Shown here in pieces: positions 28,501 to 36,443 of a stretch of 64,000 bases of DNA. The position numbers and the translations under genes were made by a program. The notes below the pieces were generated by a model. That model saw only the letters and a program-made list of their open reading frames with translations, was not told the origin of the DNA and searched no databases. The stretch is taken from the NCBI RefSeq assembly GCF_030388665.1, contig NZ_CP128846.1, forward strand, positions 5,344,501 to 5,408,500, in the 5' to 3' direction. The stretch comes from Streptomyces flavofungini. Lineage in GTDB: Bacteria; Actinomycetota; Actinomycetes; Streptomycetales; Streptomycetaceae. Every line of letters starts with the position of its first letter. Positions within the stretch are counted from its first letter, which is position 1.

Positions 28501-28985
28501 GCATCACCGGGCAGTGGGCTCTCGCCCGCCGCACCGCCCTCGCCGAGTGCGCGGTCGACGAGGTCTACGGCCTGCACCTGCTCGCCCTCGTCGTCGGCTG
28601 CGCCGAGGGCGTCGCCGCCGCCCGCCCCCTGTGGCAGCGGGCCGCCCGCCTCACCCGCACCAGCGGCGAACCCTCCCCATGCGACGACCACCTCCATGTC
28701 CTGGTCGCCGCGGGCCTGGGTGACTGGACGGCCCTCGACACCCGCCTCGGCGATCCCCTCGCCGCCGCCGACGGCCCCGGCGCCCACTGGGCCGACCTGG
28801 CCGACCTCGCCGACGACCTCGACGCCCTGGTGCGCGCGCCGGGCGCCGACCGGGCCCGCCTCGGCCCGCGCCTCGCCCGCGTCGTCGCCGCCCGGGACGC
28901 CGTCCGGGCCCGGTACGCCGATCCGCTGCCGCTCAGCGAGCCGGAGTCTGCACCAGCACCGCCCCGCCCCGGGGATCGGGAGTGA
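25533..28985 (+). CDS. STAND-type ATPase with tetratricopeptide repeats
   Basis: 1150 residues. FVGRRGELAAF opens an NTPase domain with P-loop GNAGVGKTS at 54-62 and a Walker-B-like WVVLFFDTYE near 247. An extended helical region follows to about 590, then a long TPR array to about 980 (repeated AL.RTxxLxP.xAW units), and a helical tail. There is no DNA-binding domain, so it is probably a signalling or scaffold ATPase rather than a transcription factor. GGGAG before the ATG at 25533 decides the start; a GTG nine bases earlier is possible. The Gln/Pro-rich linker near 145-165 is low complexity. Its end overlaps the opposing MmyB-like fragment by 53 bases. Confidence 0.85.
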   Translation: MASDAGRQPSMQELIRLRRRAGFVGRRGELAAFRENFELRPEDERHRFLFHVRGNAGVGKTSLVREMRQLADERGAVTAHVDESVGSVADALGVISAELGRRGGKFKELDRLLVAHRERRYEAESAALAALGGPREEQALQAVQPVQPTQASQSPQPSAGSMAAARAGLAGLGLLPGVGMLAGAVDPAQLAHGADRLRAGLGARLRNQDDVQLVLSPERALTPVFLKELDGLAASAPWVVLFFDTYERTAPFLDGWLCDLMTSERYGQLPANVVVVTAGQRAFDAARWGDYVDFMADVPLEPFTELEARGLLAGKGVVAEAVVEEVLRLSGGLPVLVSTLAENRPESVDDVGDPCASAVERFLKWEEDPVRQAVALACALPRLLDADVFAAAVSGVCAESDVPGLFGWLRGLPFVSERGNRLQYHDVVRAPMLRLQRCRSPRWWAGTHRQLAESFGEWRAEAAAGLDADGRWGDERWRELRLAEMYHRLCSGERGALPEALRGVVEAGGWDEEAARKCADVLVAAGEDADARDVGGWGRDLLRAFEDGGLPGALEVLLDRAGLDSATRALAYAVRGRELRVGQDLSASVTEYDLALAADPTLVRAYYGRALARVLTGAYDLALTDLNRADELAPDDDYVLALRGRTHRLLGSYDAALADLTRAVDRTPDHAGSWAELGETRNALGQPDEALTALDRALRIDPEFLWARVRRARVRRDRGEHEAAVADLDRCVELAPESAWVACERGDALRIAGRVEDSLADYARAIEHDNAYASAYASRGLALHRLDRNDEARAALDRAVELRPDYAWALVHRSSVHLARSDAERALADIDRAKALLPDSAWVLHERAGTLYHLDRPEEARPDLDKLLELDPRDVDALALRGTVLYALDRYRDALTDLSRAVELEPDHSLPHQKLALVHIAMGRTNEALADLTRYVEADGENPGWARRKAAQVHLWCGRPGLALAELAADTGDFAYGDSDATEVLNKAYRITGQWALARRTALAECAVDEVYGLHLLALVVGCAEGVAAARPLWQRAARLTRTSGEPSPCDDHLHVLVAAGLGDWTALDTRLGDPLAAADGPGAHWADLADLADDLDALVRAPGADRARLGPRLARVVAARDAVRARYADPLPLSEPESAPAPPRPGDRE

Positions 28986-29442
28986 GCAGCAGCGTCACGC
29001 CGTACCGCGTCAACTGACCCCCGGGCACGACCAGGTCGACGGCGCGGGGCGCGAAGTCGCCCACCGAGCGGCAGTCCCACCACTCCTCCAGGTCGGGCCG
29101 CTCGGTCCGTAGCCGCGTCGTCAGGTCCCGGAAGCGCGCCGACAGCGGGTCTCGGTCCGCGCGGGTGCGGAAGTGGAGCTCGTCCGACGCGTCCGGCCCG
29201 TCCGGGGTGAACCCCGCCAGGGCCAGCGCGTGCACCCGCGCCGCCCCGTCGGCACCTCCGTCCTCATCGACACTTCCGTCCTCATCGACACCCCTGCCGC
29301 CGTCGCCCCCCCCTGCTGCCGTCGCCCCCCCTGCCGCCGTCGACACCCCTGCCGCCACGGAAACCCCTGCCGCCACGGACGCCCCCGTCGTCATCCGCCG
29401 CCACACCGACTCCTCCCACCTCACCGAGCCCCGCACCCTCAT
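28933..29442 (-). pseudogene. MmyB-like C-terminal domain without its helix-turn-helix
   Basis: The last 95 residues (from FTPDGPDASDELHF to the stop) resemble the C-terminal ligand-binding domain of MmyB-type XRE regulators: an EEWWDCRSVG stretch, a basic patch before GQLTRYGVTLLL, and a hydrophobic end. The N-terminal part is Ala/Gly/Asp low complexity from degenerate repeats (SVAAGVSTAAGG, GVDEDGSVDEDGG). No helix-turn-helix is left. This looks like a regulator whose 5' half was lost or overwritten by repeats. An intact small protein cannot be excluded. Confidence 0.42.
29270..29390. repeat. Degenerate short tandem repeats
   Basis: Several copies of CTCATCGACACTTCCGTC-like and CCCCTGCCGCCGTCGAC-like units of about 18 bases occupy this stretch. 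They form the low-complexity segment of the MmyB-like fragment and separate it from the opposing VOC remnant. Confidence 0.5.
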
Positions 29443-29850
29443 CCGCGTCTACACCCCGCCCGGCGCCCTGGACTCCGTCACCGCCTTCCACGAGCGGCTC
29501 CTCGGGACGGAACGGGACATGTACTTCACGTGTCCCGCCAGGGAACTCACCCTCGCCGTCGTCGGAAGTTTTCTGCTCGCCGAGGCCACCGAGGAGGTCC
29601 TTGAGCCGTTTCGGGCCACCGACGGGACGCTGCTCGTCGACTCCGCCGACGCGTATCTGGCCCGGCTCGCCGCCGAGGAGGGCACGGAGATCCTGGTCCC
29701 ATCGAGTACGTCGAACACCGGCCAACCCCTGACGGGAGTCAAGAGAAAGGGCACCTCCGTACAAACCACTTGGGCCCTGAACCGACCGTTCCCGTTCGAT
29801 TACAGTGCTGCGGAGTCGGACGCCAGGGCACGGGAAAGGGGGTTCGGTGA
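29426..29850 (+). pseudogene. VOC-family gene with internal deletion and frameshift
   Basis: The first part reads TLIRVYTPPGALDSVTAF, then LAVVGSFLLAE and TLLVDSADAYLARLAAEEG up to EILVP at 29701: a VOC domain. The expected last strands are missing, and the family's typical end (IEYVEHRPTPDG) appears straight away in another frame from 29701. So about twenty codons and the frame were lost between EILV and IEYVEHRP. The shifted frame runs to a TGA at 29848-29850, overlapping the start of the next gene. No good start is visible; repeats lie upstream. Confidence 0.6.
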
Positions 29851-30968
29851 GCACTGCAGCTGCCACCGGGGTGTGGGGCCGCACCGAGCAGCAGGACTTC
29901 CGCAGCCGGGTGCGCGGGACGCTGCTCGGAGCCGCCGTCGGTGACGCGCTGGGCGCGCCCGTCGACGGCCTCGGCCTCGGCGCGATCCGCGAGGCGCACG
30001 GCGCCGAGGGGCTCACCGAACTCACCGCGTCGCACGGCGGCGGGCGCGGCACCGTCACCGCTGCCACGCAGCTGACGCTGTTCACCGTCGACGGCCTGAT
30101 ACGCGCGCAGGTCCGCCGCGACACCGGGGCCTGGCACCCGCCGACCGACCTGCACCGGGCCTACCGCCGCTGGGCCGCCACCCAGCGCGACTGGGGGCCC
30201 GACGAGCGCCGCAAGGAAGACGGGTGGCTGGCCCGCGAGGAGTGGCTGTACGCCCGCCGGGGCCCCGCCCGCGCCTGCCTCACCGGGCTCGCCGACGACC
30301 GCATGGGCACCCTCGACGTACCGAAGAACCCCGGCGACCAGGGCCCGGAGGCCGCCACCCGGTCCGCCCCCTTCGGGCTGCTCGTCGGGTGGGAGCCGCA
30401 GCTCGTCCTGCAGCTCGCCGTCGAGTGCGCCGTCCAGACGCACGGCCACCCCGTCGCCTACCTCACCGCCGGGGCCCACACCGTCCTCGTGCACGGGCTC
30501 GCCCGGGGCGAGTCCCTGGACGGTGCCATCCAGCGCACCCTCGCCCTGCTCGCCGCCCGGCCCGGACACCAGCCCGTCACCGACGCCCTGCGGCACGCCC
30601 TCGGCGCCGTACGGCAGGGCATGCCCACCGCGAGCCGCGTGGAGGAACTCGTCGGCGAGGGCGAGGCCGTCGGCGCGCTCGCCGCCGCCGTGTACTGCGC
30701 CCTCGTCGGCGAGGACATCCGCCACGGCCTGCGGCTCGCCGTCAACCACAGCGGGGCGTCCGCCGCGGCCGGCGCGCTGTGCGGGGCGCTCCTCGGCGCC
30801 CTCCACGGCGAGACCGCGCTGCCCCCGGGCTGGCTCACCGAACTGGAGGGCCGCGCCACCATCCTCGAACTCGCCGACGACTTCGCCATGGAGATGACGC
30901 AGGGCCCCGCCCTGCACAGCCCGGCGGGCGCCGCGCCCGGGTGGCTCGCCCGCTATCCGCGCGCCTGA
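29847..30968 (+). CDS. ADP-ribosylglycohydrolase homologue lacking metal-binding residues
   Basis: 373 residues with the all-helical DraG/ARH fold along its whole length: TLLGAAVGDALGAPVDG (Asp33 present), LTLFTVDGLIRA, and a conserved tail ILELADDFAMEMTQGP. The metal-binding motifs are changed. The family's T-D-D-T is T71-A-A-T74, and the late G-D-S-D-(S/T)-T is G303-A-S-A-A-A308 within NHSGASAAAG. The middle loop reads GPEAATRS where family members usually have GCGTVMRS. Catalysis is therefore unlikely; a binding or regulatory role is possible. GTG start at 29847 behind AAGGGGG. Confidence 0.85.
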   Translation: MSTAAATGVWGRTEQQDFRSRVRGTLLGAAVGDALGAPVDGLGLGAIREAHGAEGLTELTASHGGGRGTVTAATQLTLFTVDGLIRAQVRRDTGAWHPPTDLHRAYRRWAATQRDWGPDERRKEDGWLAREEWLYARRGPARACLTGLADDRMGTLDVPKNPGDQGPEAATRSAPFGLLVGWEPQLVLQLAVECAVQTHGHPVAYLTAGAHTVLVHGLARGESLDGAIQRTLALLAARPGHQPVTDALRHALGAVRQGMPTASRVEELVGEGEAVGALAAAVYCALVGEDIRHGLRLAVNHSGASAAAGALCGALLGALHGETALPPGWLTELEGRATILELADDFAMEMTQGPALHSPAGAAPGWLARYPRA

Positions 30969-31152
30969 GGCCGGACCAGGACAGGAACTGCCCTGGATCT
31001 GACCGTCCCGCCCGCCGTTTCCACCCGACCGGAAGGTGGGCGTCGCCTGTGTGTGTGAGGGGGGCAGGGTGCGTGCCCTTGCCTCCCGGCGAGGGACCGA
31101 GCGGGCTCCGGCGGTGCGGCGGGGACCGCGGTCATGGGCGCGTGGGTGGGAG

Positions 31153-31183
31153 AAAGCCCCGCCGCGGTAGCGGCGGGGCTTTT
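31153..31183. terminator. Bidirectional terminator
   Basis: AAAGCCCCGCCGC, loop GGTA, GCGGCGGGGCTTT, then T. It separates the convergent ADP-ribosylglycohydrolase homologue and symporter genes, with A and T runs on the proper sides for both directions. Confidence 0.85.
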
Positions 31184-31207
31184 GGGTTGCAGGCCCCGGG
31201 GCCAGGG

Positions 31208-32764
31208 TCAGCCGACTGTTTTGGGGGAGGCGGGCTCCTGCTGGGTGGGGAGAACCGCCGCGGCCGAGTCGTCGTCCGTGTTGATGCGCTCGATCAGCGC
31301 GTCCCGCTCGGGGGTGTCCTCCGGCTTGATGTGGCCGATCACGATGTAGAGGATCAGGGAGACGGCCAGGGGGATGGAGACCTGGTACTGGAGGGGCACG
31401 CCGCCGTCGACGTTCCAGTGGATGGGGTAGTTGACGAGCCAGAAGGCGACCAGCCCGAGGCCCCAGCTGGTGAGCGCGGCCGTGGGGCCGGAGCGGCGGA
31501 ACGGGCGGAGCAGGCCGAGCATCATCGGGATGGCGATGGGGCCCATGAGTCCGGCGACCCACTTGATGACGACGGTGATGATGTCCTTGAAGGCGGGCGA
31601 GTTGACCTGCGTGGCCACGGCCATGGAGAGGCCGAGGAAGACGACGGTGGTGAGCCGGGCGGCGATGAGCCCGGCGTGGTCCGTCCAGACGCGGGCCCGC
31701 TTGGAGAGGACGGGCGCCACGTCACGGGTGAAGACGGCCGCGATGGCGTTGGCGTCGGAGGAGCACATGGCCATGGTGTGGGAGAAGAAGCCGACGATGA
31801 CGAGGCCGAGGAGGCCGTGGGGGAGCAGTTGCTCCGTCATCAGGGCGTAGGAGTCGGAGCCGTCGGGCTTCTTCGCGTCGACGAGCAGCGGCGACATCCA
31901 CATGGGGAAGAAGAGGACGAGCGGCCAGACGAGCCAGAGGACGGCGGACAGCTTTGCGGAGCGGGCGGCTTCGCGGGCGTTGGCCGTGGCCATGTAGCGC
32001 TGGGCCTGGTTGAGCATGCCGCCGTTGTACTCGAAGAGCTTGATGAAGAGGAAGGCGAGGAGGAAGACGGTGCCGTACGGTCCGACCAGCGGTTTCGCGT
32101 GGCCGTCCAGCTCGGGCTCGTCCCAGACGCCGAAGAACCCGCCGTACGGCCCGAGCTTGGCGACCACCGCCACGAACATCGCGACACCGGCGAGCAGCTG
32201 GATGATGAACTGCCCCAGCTCGGTGAGGGCGTCCGCCCACAGGCCGCCGATCGTGCAGTAGATCGCGGTGATCACGCCGGTGATGAGGATGCCCTGGTTG
32301 AGGGAGACGCCGGTGAAGACGGAGAGCAGGGTGGCGATGGCGGCCCACTTCGCGCCGACGTCCACGATCTTCAGGAGCATGCCGGACCAGGCGAGGGCCT
32401 GCTGGGTCTTCAGGTTGTAGCGGTTCTTCAGGTATTCGAGGGGCGACGCCACGTGCAGGCGTGAGCGCAGGCGGTTGATGCGGGGTGCGAACAGGCGGGC
32501 GCCGATGGCGATGCCGATCGCGATGGGGAACGACCAGGTGATGAAGGACGTGACCCCGTAGGTGTAGGCGATGCCCGCGTAGCCGGTGAACATCACCGCG
32601 CTGTAGCCGGACATGTGGTGCGAGATGCCGGACAGCCACCAGGGCATCTTCCCGCCGGCCGTGAAGAAGTCACTGACGTTGTCCACGCGTTTGTGGGACC
32701 AGACGCCGATCGCGACCATCACGCCGAAATACGCGATGAGCACGGCCCAGTCGAGACCGTTCAT
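31208..32764 (-). CDS. Sodium:solute symporter family transporter
   Basis: 518 residues, about thirteen transmembrane helices. The SSS signature region is visible: AVLIAYFGVMVAIGVW in helix 1, the unwound DFFTAGGKMPWWLSG, HMSGYSAVMFTGYAGIAYTYG, and GFFSHTMAMCSSDANAIAAV. It imports an organic solute with sodium; the substrate (organic acid, amino acid, sugar or choline) cannot be told. The C-terminal tail is cytoplasmic and Asp/Glu-rich. It is monocistronic, 45 to 265 bases from a promoter region holding a locally AT-richer stretch at about 32910-32960. Confidence 0.9.
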   Translation of the reverse strand: MNGLDWAVLIAYFGVMVAIGVWSHKRVDNVSDFFTAGGKMPWWLSGISHHMSGYSAVMFTGYAGIAYTYGVTSFITWSFPIAIGIAIGARLFAPRINRLRSRLHVASPLEYLKNRYNLKTQQALAWSGMLLKIVDVGAKWAAIATLLSVFTGVSLNQGILITGVITAIYCTIGGLWADALTELGQFIIQLLAGVAMFVAVVAKLGPYGGFFGVWDEPELDGHAKPLVGPYGTVFLLAFLFIKLFEYNGGMLNQAQRYMATANAREAARSAKLSAVLWLVWPLVLFFPMWMSPLLVDAKKPDGSDSYALMTEQLLPHGLLGLVIVGFFSHTMAMCSSDANAIAAVFTRDVAPVLSKRARVWTDHAGLIAARLTTVVFLGLSMAVATQVNSPAFKDIITVVIKWVAGLMGPIAIPMMLGLLRPFRRSGPTAALTSWGLGLVAFWLVNYPIHWNVDGGVPLQYQVSIPLAVSLILYIVIGHIKPEDTPERDALIERINTDDDSAAAVLPTQQEPASPKTVG

Positions 32765-33029
32765 TGCCCCTCCCAGGGGTCCGACTTGTGAACTCGGTCA
32801 ACTCCGCTGAAACGGCGCCCACTTCGTTGTGGCGGCGCCTGAACGGCCGCGAAGTGCCCGCTCATAGTCGGTTCGGCGGGAGGGCGCGGACAACCGCCCG
32901 CATGGTCAAGAGGGAGTAAAATCGTTCGAGTTGGCGACCTTGGTTCAAGTATGTGATCTGGGTGGGGTGACGAAAGCCCCCAAGGGGGACCTGTCGGCCA
33001 CTCCTCGGGGGCGGGTCGGGAAGTGGCGC

Positions 33030-33815
33030 TCAGCGCATCAGCTCGCCCGCGTTCACCAGCAGTGACTGGCCCGTGATCGCCCGCGCCCGGTCGGAGGCGA
33101 GGAACACGCAGGCGTCCGCGACGTCCCCGTCGGTGGCCAGTTCCGGCAGCGCCATCCGCTCGGTGAGCCGCCGCTTCACCTCGGCCTCCGGCACGCCCTC
33201 GGTGTGCGCGGTGAACTTCACGTACGCCTCCACCGGCGGGCCCCACATCCAGCCCGGCTGGACGGTGTTCACCCGGATCCGGTGCGGGCCGAGCTCGCGC
33301 GCCAGCGAGTACATCGCCGAGACGAGCGCGCCCTTCGACGCCGCGTACGCCGCCTGCCGCACTTGCGAGGGCGCGGCCACCGACGACTGCGTGCCGATCA
33401 GGACGACCGAGCCGCCGCGCTCCTTCAGCTGCGGCAGGCAGGCCCGGGTCATCCGCAGCGAGCCCAGGAGGTTCACGTCCAGGATGCCGTTCCAGGTGCC
33501 GAAGTCCGCGTCCTGGAGGCCGCCGAAGTAGCTGTCCCAGGCCGCGACCTGCACCAGCGCGTCGATGCGCCCGAACCGCTCGACGGCGAGCGCGGCCAGC
33601 GCCTCGCACTGGGCCTCGTCGGTGATGTCCGTCGGCCGGTACGCCACGTGCTCGCCGTCCGGGTCGATCTCGGCGGCGGACCGCGCGAGGGTGTCCTTCG
33701 TGCGCGCGCCGAGCACGGCGTTGCCGCCGTCGCGCACCACGGCGGCGGCGACCTCGTGGCCGAGCCCCGTGCCGACCCCCGAGACGATCACGGTCCTGCC
33801 GTCGAGCAGTGACAT
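33030..33815 (-). CDS. Short-chain dehydrogenase/reductase, operator-linked
   Basis: 261 residues, SDR fold: VSGVGTGLGHEVA for the cofactor, YRPTDITDEAQ, and a catalytic region GTQSSVAAPSQVRQAAYAAS followed by Lys (Ser, Tyr-x-x-x-Lys). QVAAWD stands where classical members have NNAG, so it is a divergent subfamily. Its start lies 28 bases from operator O4, which it shares with the divergent unknown gene. Through O4 it is tied to the catabolic cluster at 3.2-10.8 kb and probably works on the same class of compounds. Confidence 0.88.
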   Translation of the reverse strand: MSLLDGRTVIVSGVGTGLGHEVAAAVVRDGGNAVLGARTKDTLARSAAEIDPDGEHVAYRPTDITDEAQCEALAALAVERFGRIDALVQVAAWDSYFGGLQDADFGTWNGILDVNLLGSLRMTRACLPQLKERGGSVVLIGTQSSVAAPSQVRQAAYAASKGALVSAMYSLARELGPHRIRVNTVQPGWMWGPPVEAYVKFTAHTEGVPEAEVKRRLTERMALPELATDGDVADACVFLASDRARAITGQSLLVNAGELMR

Positions 33816-33843
33816 GAGGAACCTCCGGACTCTGGCAGTTTTT

Positions 33844-33858
33844 CTGACGGAGCGTCAG
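33844..33858. promoter_or_regulatory. TetR-type operator O4 in a divergent promoter
   Basis: CTGACGGAGCGTCAG, arms CTGACG and CGTCAG as in O1 with one base changed in the centre. It sits 28 bases from the SDR start and 37 bases from the GTG of the opposing gene, so one site could control both. Confidence 0.65.
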
Positions 33859-33895
33859 AGTATGGGCGTCCAACGGAGGAAGGAAGGGGAGACCA

Positions 33896-34735
33896 GTGAC
33901 TGAGGACACCCGCGTCGAGGCGTACGGCGAGCTGGCCGCCGTCGGTCCCTACGGAGTGCGCCCGGGCCATGCGCTGATCACCATGGTCGAGCCGCACCCG
34001 GGCCAGGAGTACGCCTACAACCGCTGGTACGAGGACGACCACTACTACGCGGGCGCGATGGCGATGCCCTGGATGTACGCGGGGCGGCGCTGGGTGGCGA
34101 CCCGCGAGCTGCAACTCCTGCGCCGCCCCGAGACGTCGGCGGTCGCCGAGCCCGTGACGGCCGGCTGCTACCTCTCCACGTACTGGATCACCGAGGGCCG
34201 CTACGACCACCACATGAAGTGGACCGTCGGCATCAACAAGCGCCTCAACCGCGACGGCCGCGTCCACCAGGCCCGCACCCACGTCTTCACGGCCTTCCAG
34301 GACCACGAGGCCACCGTCTACCGCGACGGCGCCGCCGGACCGCGCGACTTCCACGCCCTCGACCACCCCTACCAGGGGCTCGTCCTCGAAGTCATCGATG
34401 CCGAGAGCCCCGGGCGGCGGGCGGAACTCCTGGAATGGCTGCTCGCCCGCCGGCTGCCGCGCGTCCTCGCGGGCTCACCCGCCGCCCTGGTGACGGTCTT
34501 CCGGCCGACACCGCTGCCGGGCGACCGGATGACGTACGTGAAGCAGGTCGAGGGCGTCGACACCCGGCTGACCCTGCTGTGGTTCCTGGAGTGCGATCCG
34601 CGCGCGTGCTGGGACGAGCGGTTCGCCGGGGCCGTCGAGCAGGTCGCCGCGTCGGGGCTCGGGCGAGTGGAGCTGGTGGCGCCGTTCGTGCCGACCGTGC
34701 CGGGGACGGACCGGTACGTGGACCAGCTCCGCTAG
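33896..34735 (+). CDS. Unknown protein, possible EthD-like alpha-beta barrel repeats
   Basis: 279 residues. No firm family. The first half contains HALITMVEPHPGQEYAYNRW followed by YEDDHYYAG, a pattern reminiscent of EthD-type ferredoxin-like domains (an EFNxWY.xxH.-like core), and the second half (LTLLWFLECDPRACWDERFA) could be a second such module. No signal peptide or membrane helix. GTG start at 33896 behind AAGGAAGGGGAGA. It shares operator O4 with the SDR. A small-ligand enzyme or binding protein of the same pathway is a reasonable guess. Confidence 0.72.
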   Translation: MTEDTRVEAYGELAAVGPYGVRPGHALITMVEPHPGQEYAYNRWYEDDHYYAGAMAMPWMYAGRRWVATRELQLLRRPETSAVAEPVTAGCYLSTYWITEGRYDHHMKWTVGINKRLNRDGRVHQARTHVFTAFQDHEATVYRDGAAGPRDFHALDHPYQGLVLEVIDAESPGRRAELLEWLLARRLPRVLAGSPAALVTVFRPTPLPGDRMTYVKQVEGVDTRLTLLWFLECDPRACWDERFAGAVEQVAASGLGRVELVAPFVPTVPGTDRYVDQLR

Positions 34736-34833
34736 CGGGGCGGCGGAGCAAGGCCGAGCCCCCTCGGCCAGGACGGCGGACCAGTCGAGAGGGCTCATGC
34801 GGTGCTGCTATGCGGTTGTGTCGGTGGCACGTA

Positions 34834-35043
34834 TCACCCGCGGTCGTAGTTCCCGTCGCGGACCTCGGCCACGAAGACGTTCCAGGAGTCGGCGGGGAAG
34901 GCGATGACCGCGCCGTCGGTGACCTTGGAGTCCCGCACGGAGATCGCGTGCGTCACGGGGGACTTGACCTCGACGCAGGCGCCGTTCCCGGTGGAGTAGG
35001 AAGACTTGGTCCAAGCGTGCGAGGCACCTTGCTGGATTGCCAT
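34834..35043 (-). CDS. DUF397 domain protein
   Basis: 69 residues: WTKSSYSTGNGACVEV, VRDSKVTDGAVIAFPADSW and a short tail, the full DUF397 pattern. Such proteins are encoded beside XRE/DUF5753 regulators in Streptomyces and are thought to act with them in developmental or antibiotic control, possibly as antitoxin-like partners. GGAGC precedes the ATG. It lies 206 bases downstream of the XRE gene on the same strand. Confidence 0.93.
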   Translation of the reverse strand: MAIQQGASHAWTKSSYSTGNGACVEVKSPVTHAISVRDSKVTDGAVIAFPADSWNVFVAEVRDGNYDRG

Positions 35044-35249
35044 GTTTGCTCCGTTGTGCGCAGTTGGTGAATTGCTGTAACCGCCTGAGAGCGGTACACG
35101 CCAACGTTCTTGCTGTTGGCGTGAATGACGCTACTCGCCAACATCGATCGGCGGATGGGTCGTTCACTCAACCGGATGGCATATTCCAGAGGGGTCTTCC
35201 GTCGCGCTATGGCGAAGGTGTACTGTGCGGCACTTTCACGAGCTGGGCC

Positions 35250-36107
35250 TCAGCGGGCGTACTCCTTGGCGATGTCCGCGATCAGCTGCCGGGATTGATC
35301 CACATTCAGTGCCTGGGCCCGCAAATGCTCGTACATGACGCTGTACTGCTGCACGTCATTCGCCTTTTCCAGATACAGGTCGCTGGTGACGCCCTCGATG
35401 TAGACCACGCTGGAATCCGACGCGTCCGGGAACTCGAGAATCGCGTACTGGCCGTTCAGACCCGGATGAGCGCCCATGTCGAAGGGGATCACCTGCACCG
35501 TGACGTGCGGCAGCTGGGACTGCTCCACCAGGTACTCCAACTGCTCGCGCATCAGCGCCCGGGTGCCGACGACGCGGCGCAGGGCGGACTCGTCCAGGAC
35601 GGTCCACAGGCGCAGCGGGTTCTCCGGCGCCGCGATGCGCTCCTGGCGGCGCATCCTGACCTGCACCCGTTTCTCGATGTCCGTCGGGGTGGTCTCCGGC
35701 AGCGCGCCGGTGATCAGCGCCTCCGCGTACGGCCTGGTCTGCAGCAGGCCGGGGACGACCTGCGGATCGTAGACGCGCAGCGACGCCGCGTCCGTCTCCA
35801 GGCCGATGTAGACGCTGTACGGGATGTCGCCGAAGGAGTGCCACCAGCCCTGCTGGCGGGAGTCCTTGGCCATCTGCATGAGCGAGTCGACGATGCGGTG
35901 GTCCTCGACCTCGTACACCCCGCAGAGGTCACGGACGTCGCGCTGGCTGATCGAGCGGCGACCGTTCTCCAGGCGGCTGATCTTGGACTGCGACACCAGC
36001 AGCCGCTCCGCCACCTCTTCGGCTGTCATGCCTTTCAGCTCGCGCAGCCGACGCAGCTCCTGACCGAGCCGGCGTCGCCTGACAGTGGGATTGACGTTGG
36101 ACGCCAC
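35250..36107 (-). CDS. XRE-family regulator with DUF5753 domain
   Basis: 285 residues. Helix-turn-helix at about 15-70 (ELKGMTAEEVAERLLVSQSK, then ISRLENGRR), followed by the DUF5753 sensor domain with its YIGLETDAASLRVYDPQVVP core, LLQTRPYAEALI and the VIPFDMGAHPGLNG segment. It resembles WhiJ-type developmental regulators. The start is the GTG at 36107. The DUF397 gene downstream is its expected partner. Confidence 0.94.
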   Translation of the reverse strand: MASNVNPTVRRRRLGQELRRLRELKGMTAEEVAERLLVSQSKISRLENGRRSISQRDVRDLCGVYEVEDHRIVDSLMQMAKDSRQQGWWHSFGDIPYSVYIGLETDAASLRVYDPQVVPGLLQTRPYAEALITGALPETTPTDIEKRVQVRMRRQERIAAPENPLRLWTVLDESALRRVVGTRALMREQLEYLVEQSQLPHVTVQVIPFDMGAHPGLNGQYAILEFPDASDSSVVYIEGVTSDLYLEKANDVQQYSVMYEHLRAQALNVDQSRQLIADIAKEYAR

Positions 36108-36443
36108 GGGACGTGCACCTCCGGCACTATGCCTCTACTTTGCGTGTCTGCTGCCATGCAGAGTGCCACCACGGGTCAACTCGGCGCTGGGAAACAGCAG
36201 AACAGCGGCGTGTGGGGTGCCGACGCGGCGGGCGCCGCGCCGCGCTGCCCCAACAGGCGTGCCCCATGAGGCGGTTGCGGCCGCGCGGGCGGCACACCGG
36301 CGTCCTTCTCGTGGACGCCCGGTGCCCCGCCCGCGCGGCTCAGCGGCTCCCGGACCGGGTCTGGGGGACTGCGGTGCGGTGGCGCGGATGACGCGTGTGC
36401 TGCGGGTGCTGCGGGTACTGCTTGTGCGGCCGGTGCGGCAGGT
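36108..36443. other. Intergenic region, nothing recognised
   Basis: About 335 GC-rich bases between the XRE start and the end of the GPP34 gene. Nothing recognisable besides the probable promoter of the XRE gene next to 36107. Confidence 0.4.

Noticed and set aside
29165..29425. Forward low-complexity Ala/Pro/Ser/Thr frame as true N-terminus of the VOC gene
   Set aside because: Encoded by degenerate repeats and antisense to the MmyB-like domain; the VOC homology begins at about 29426.
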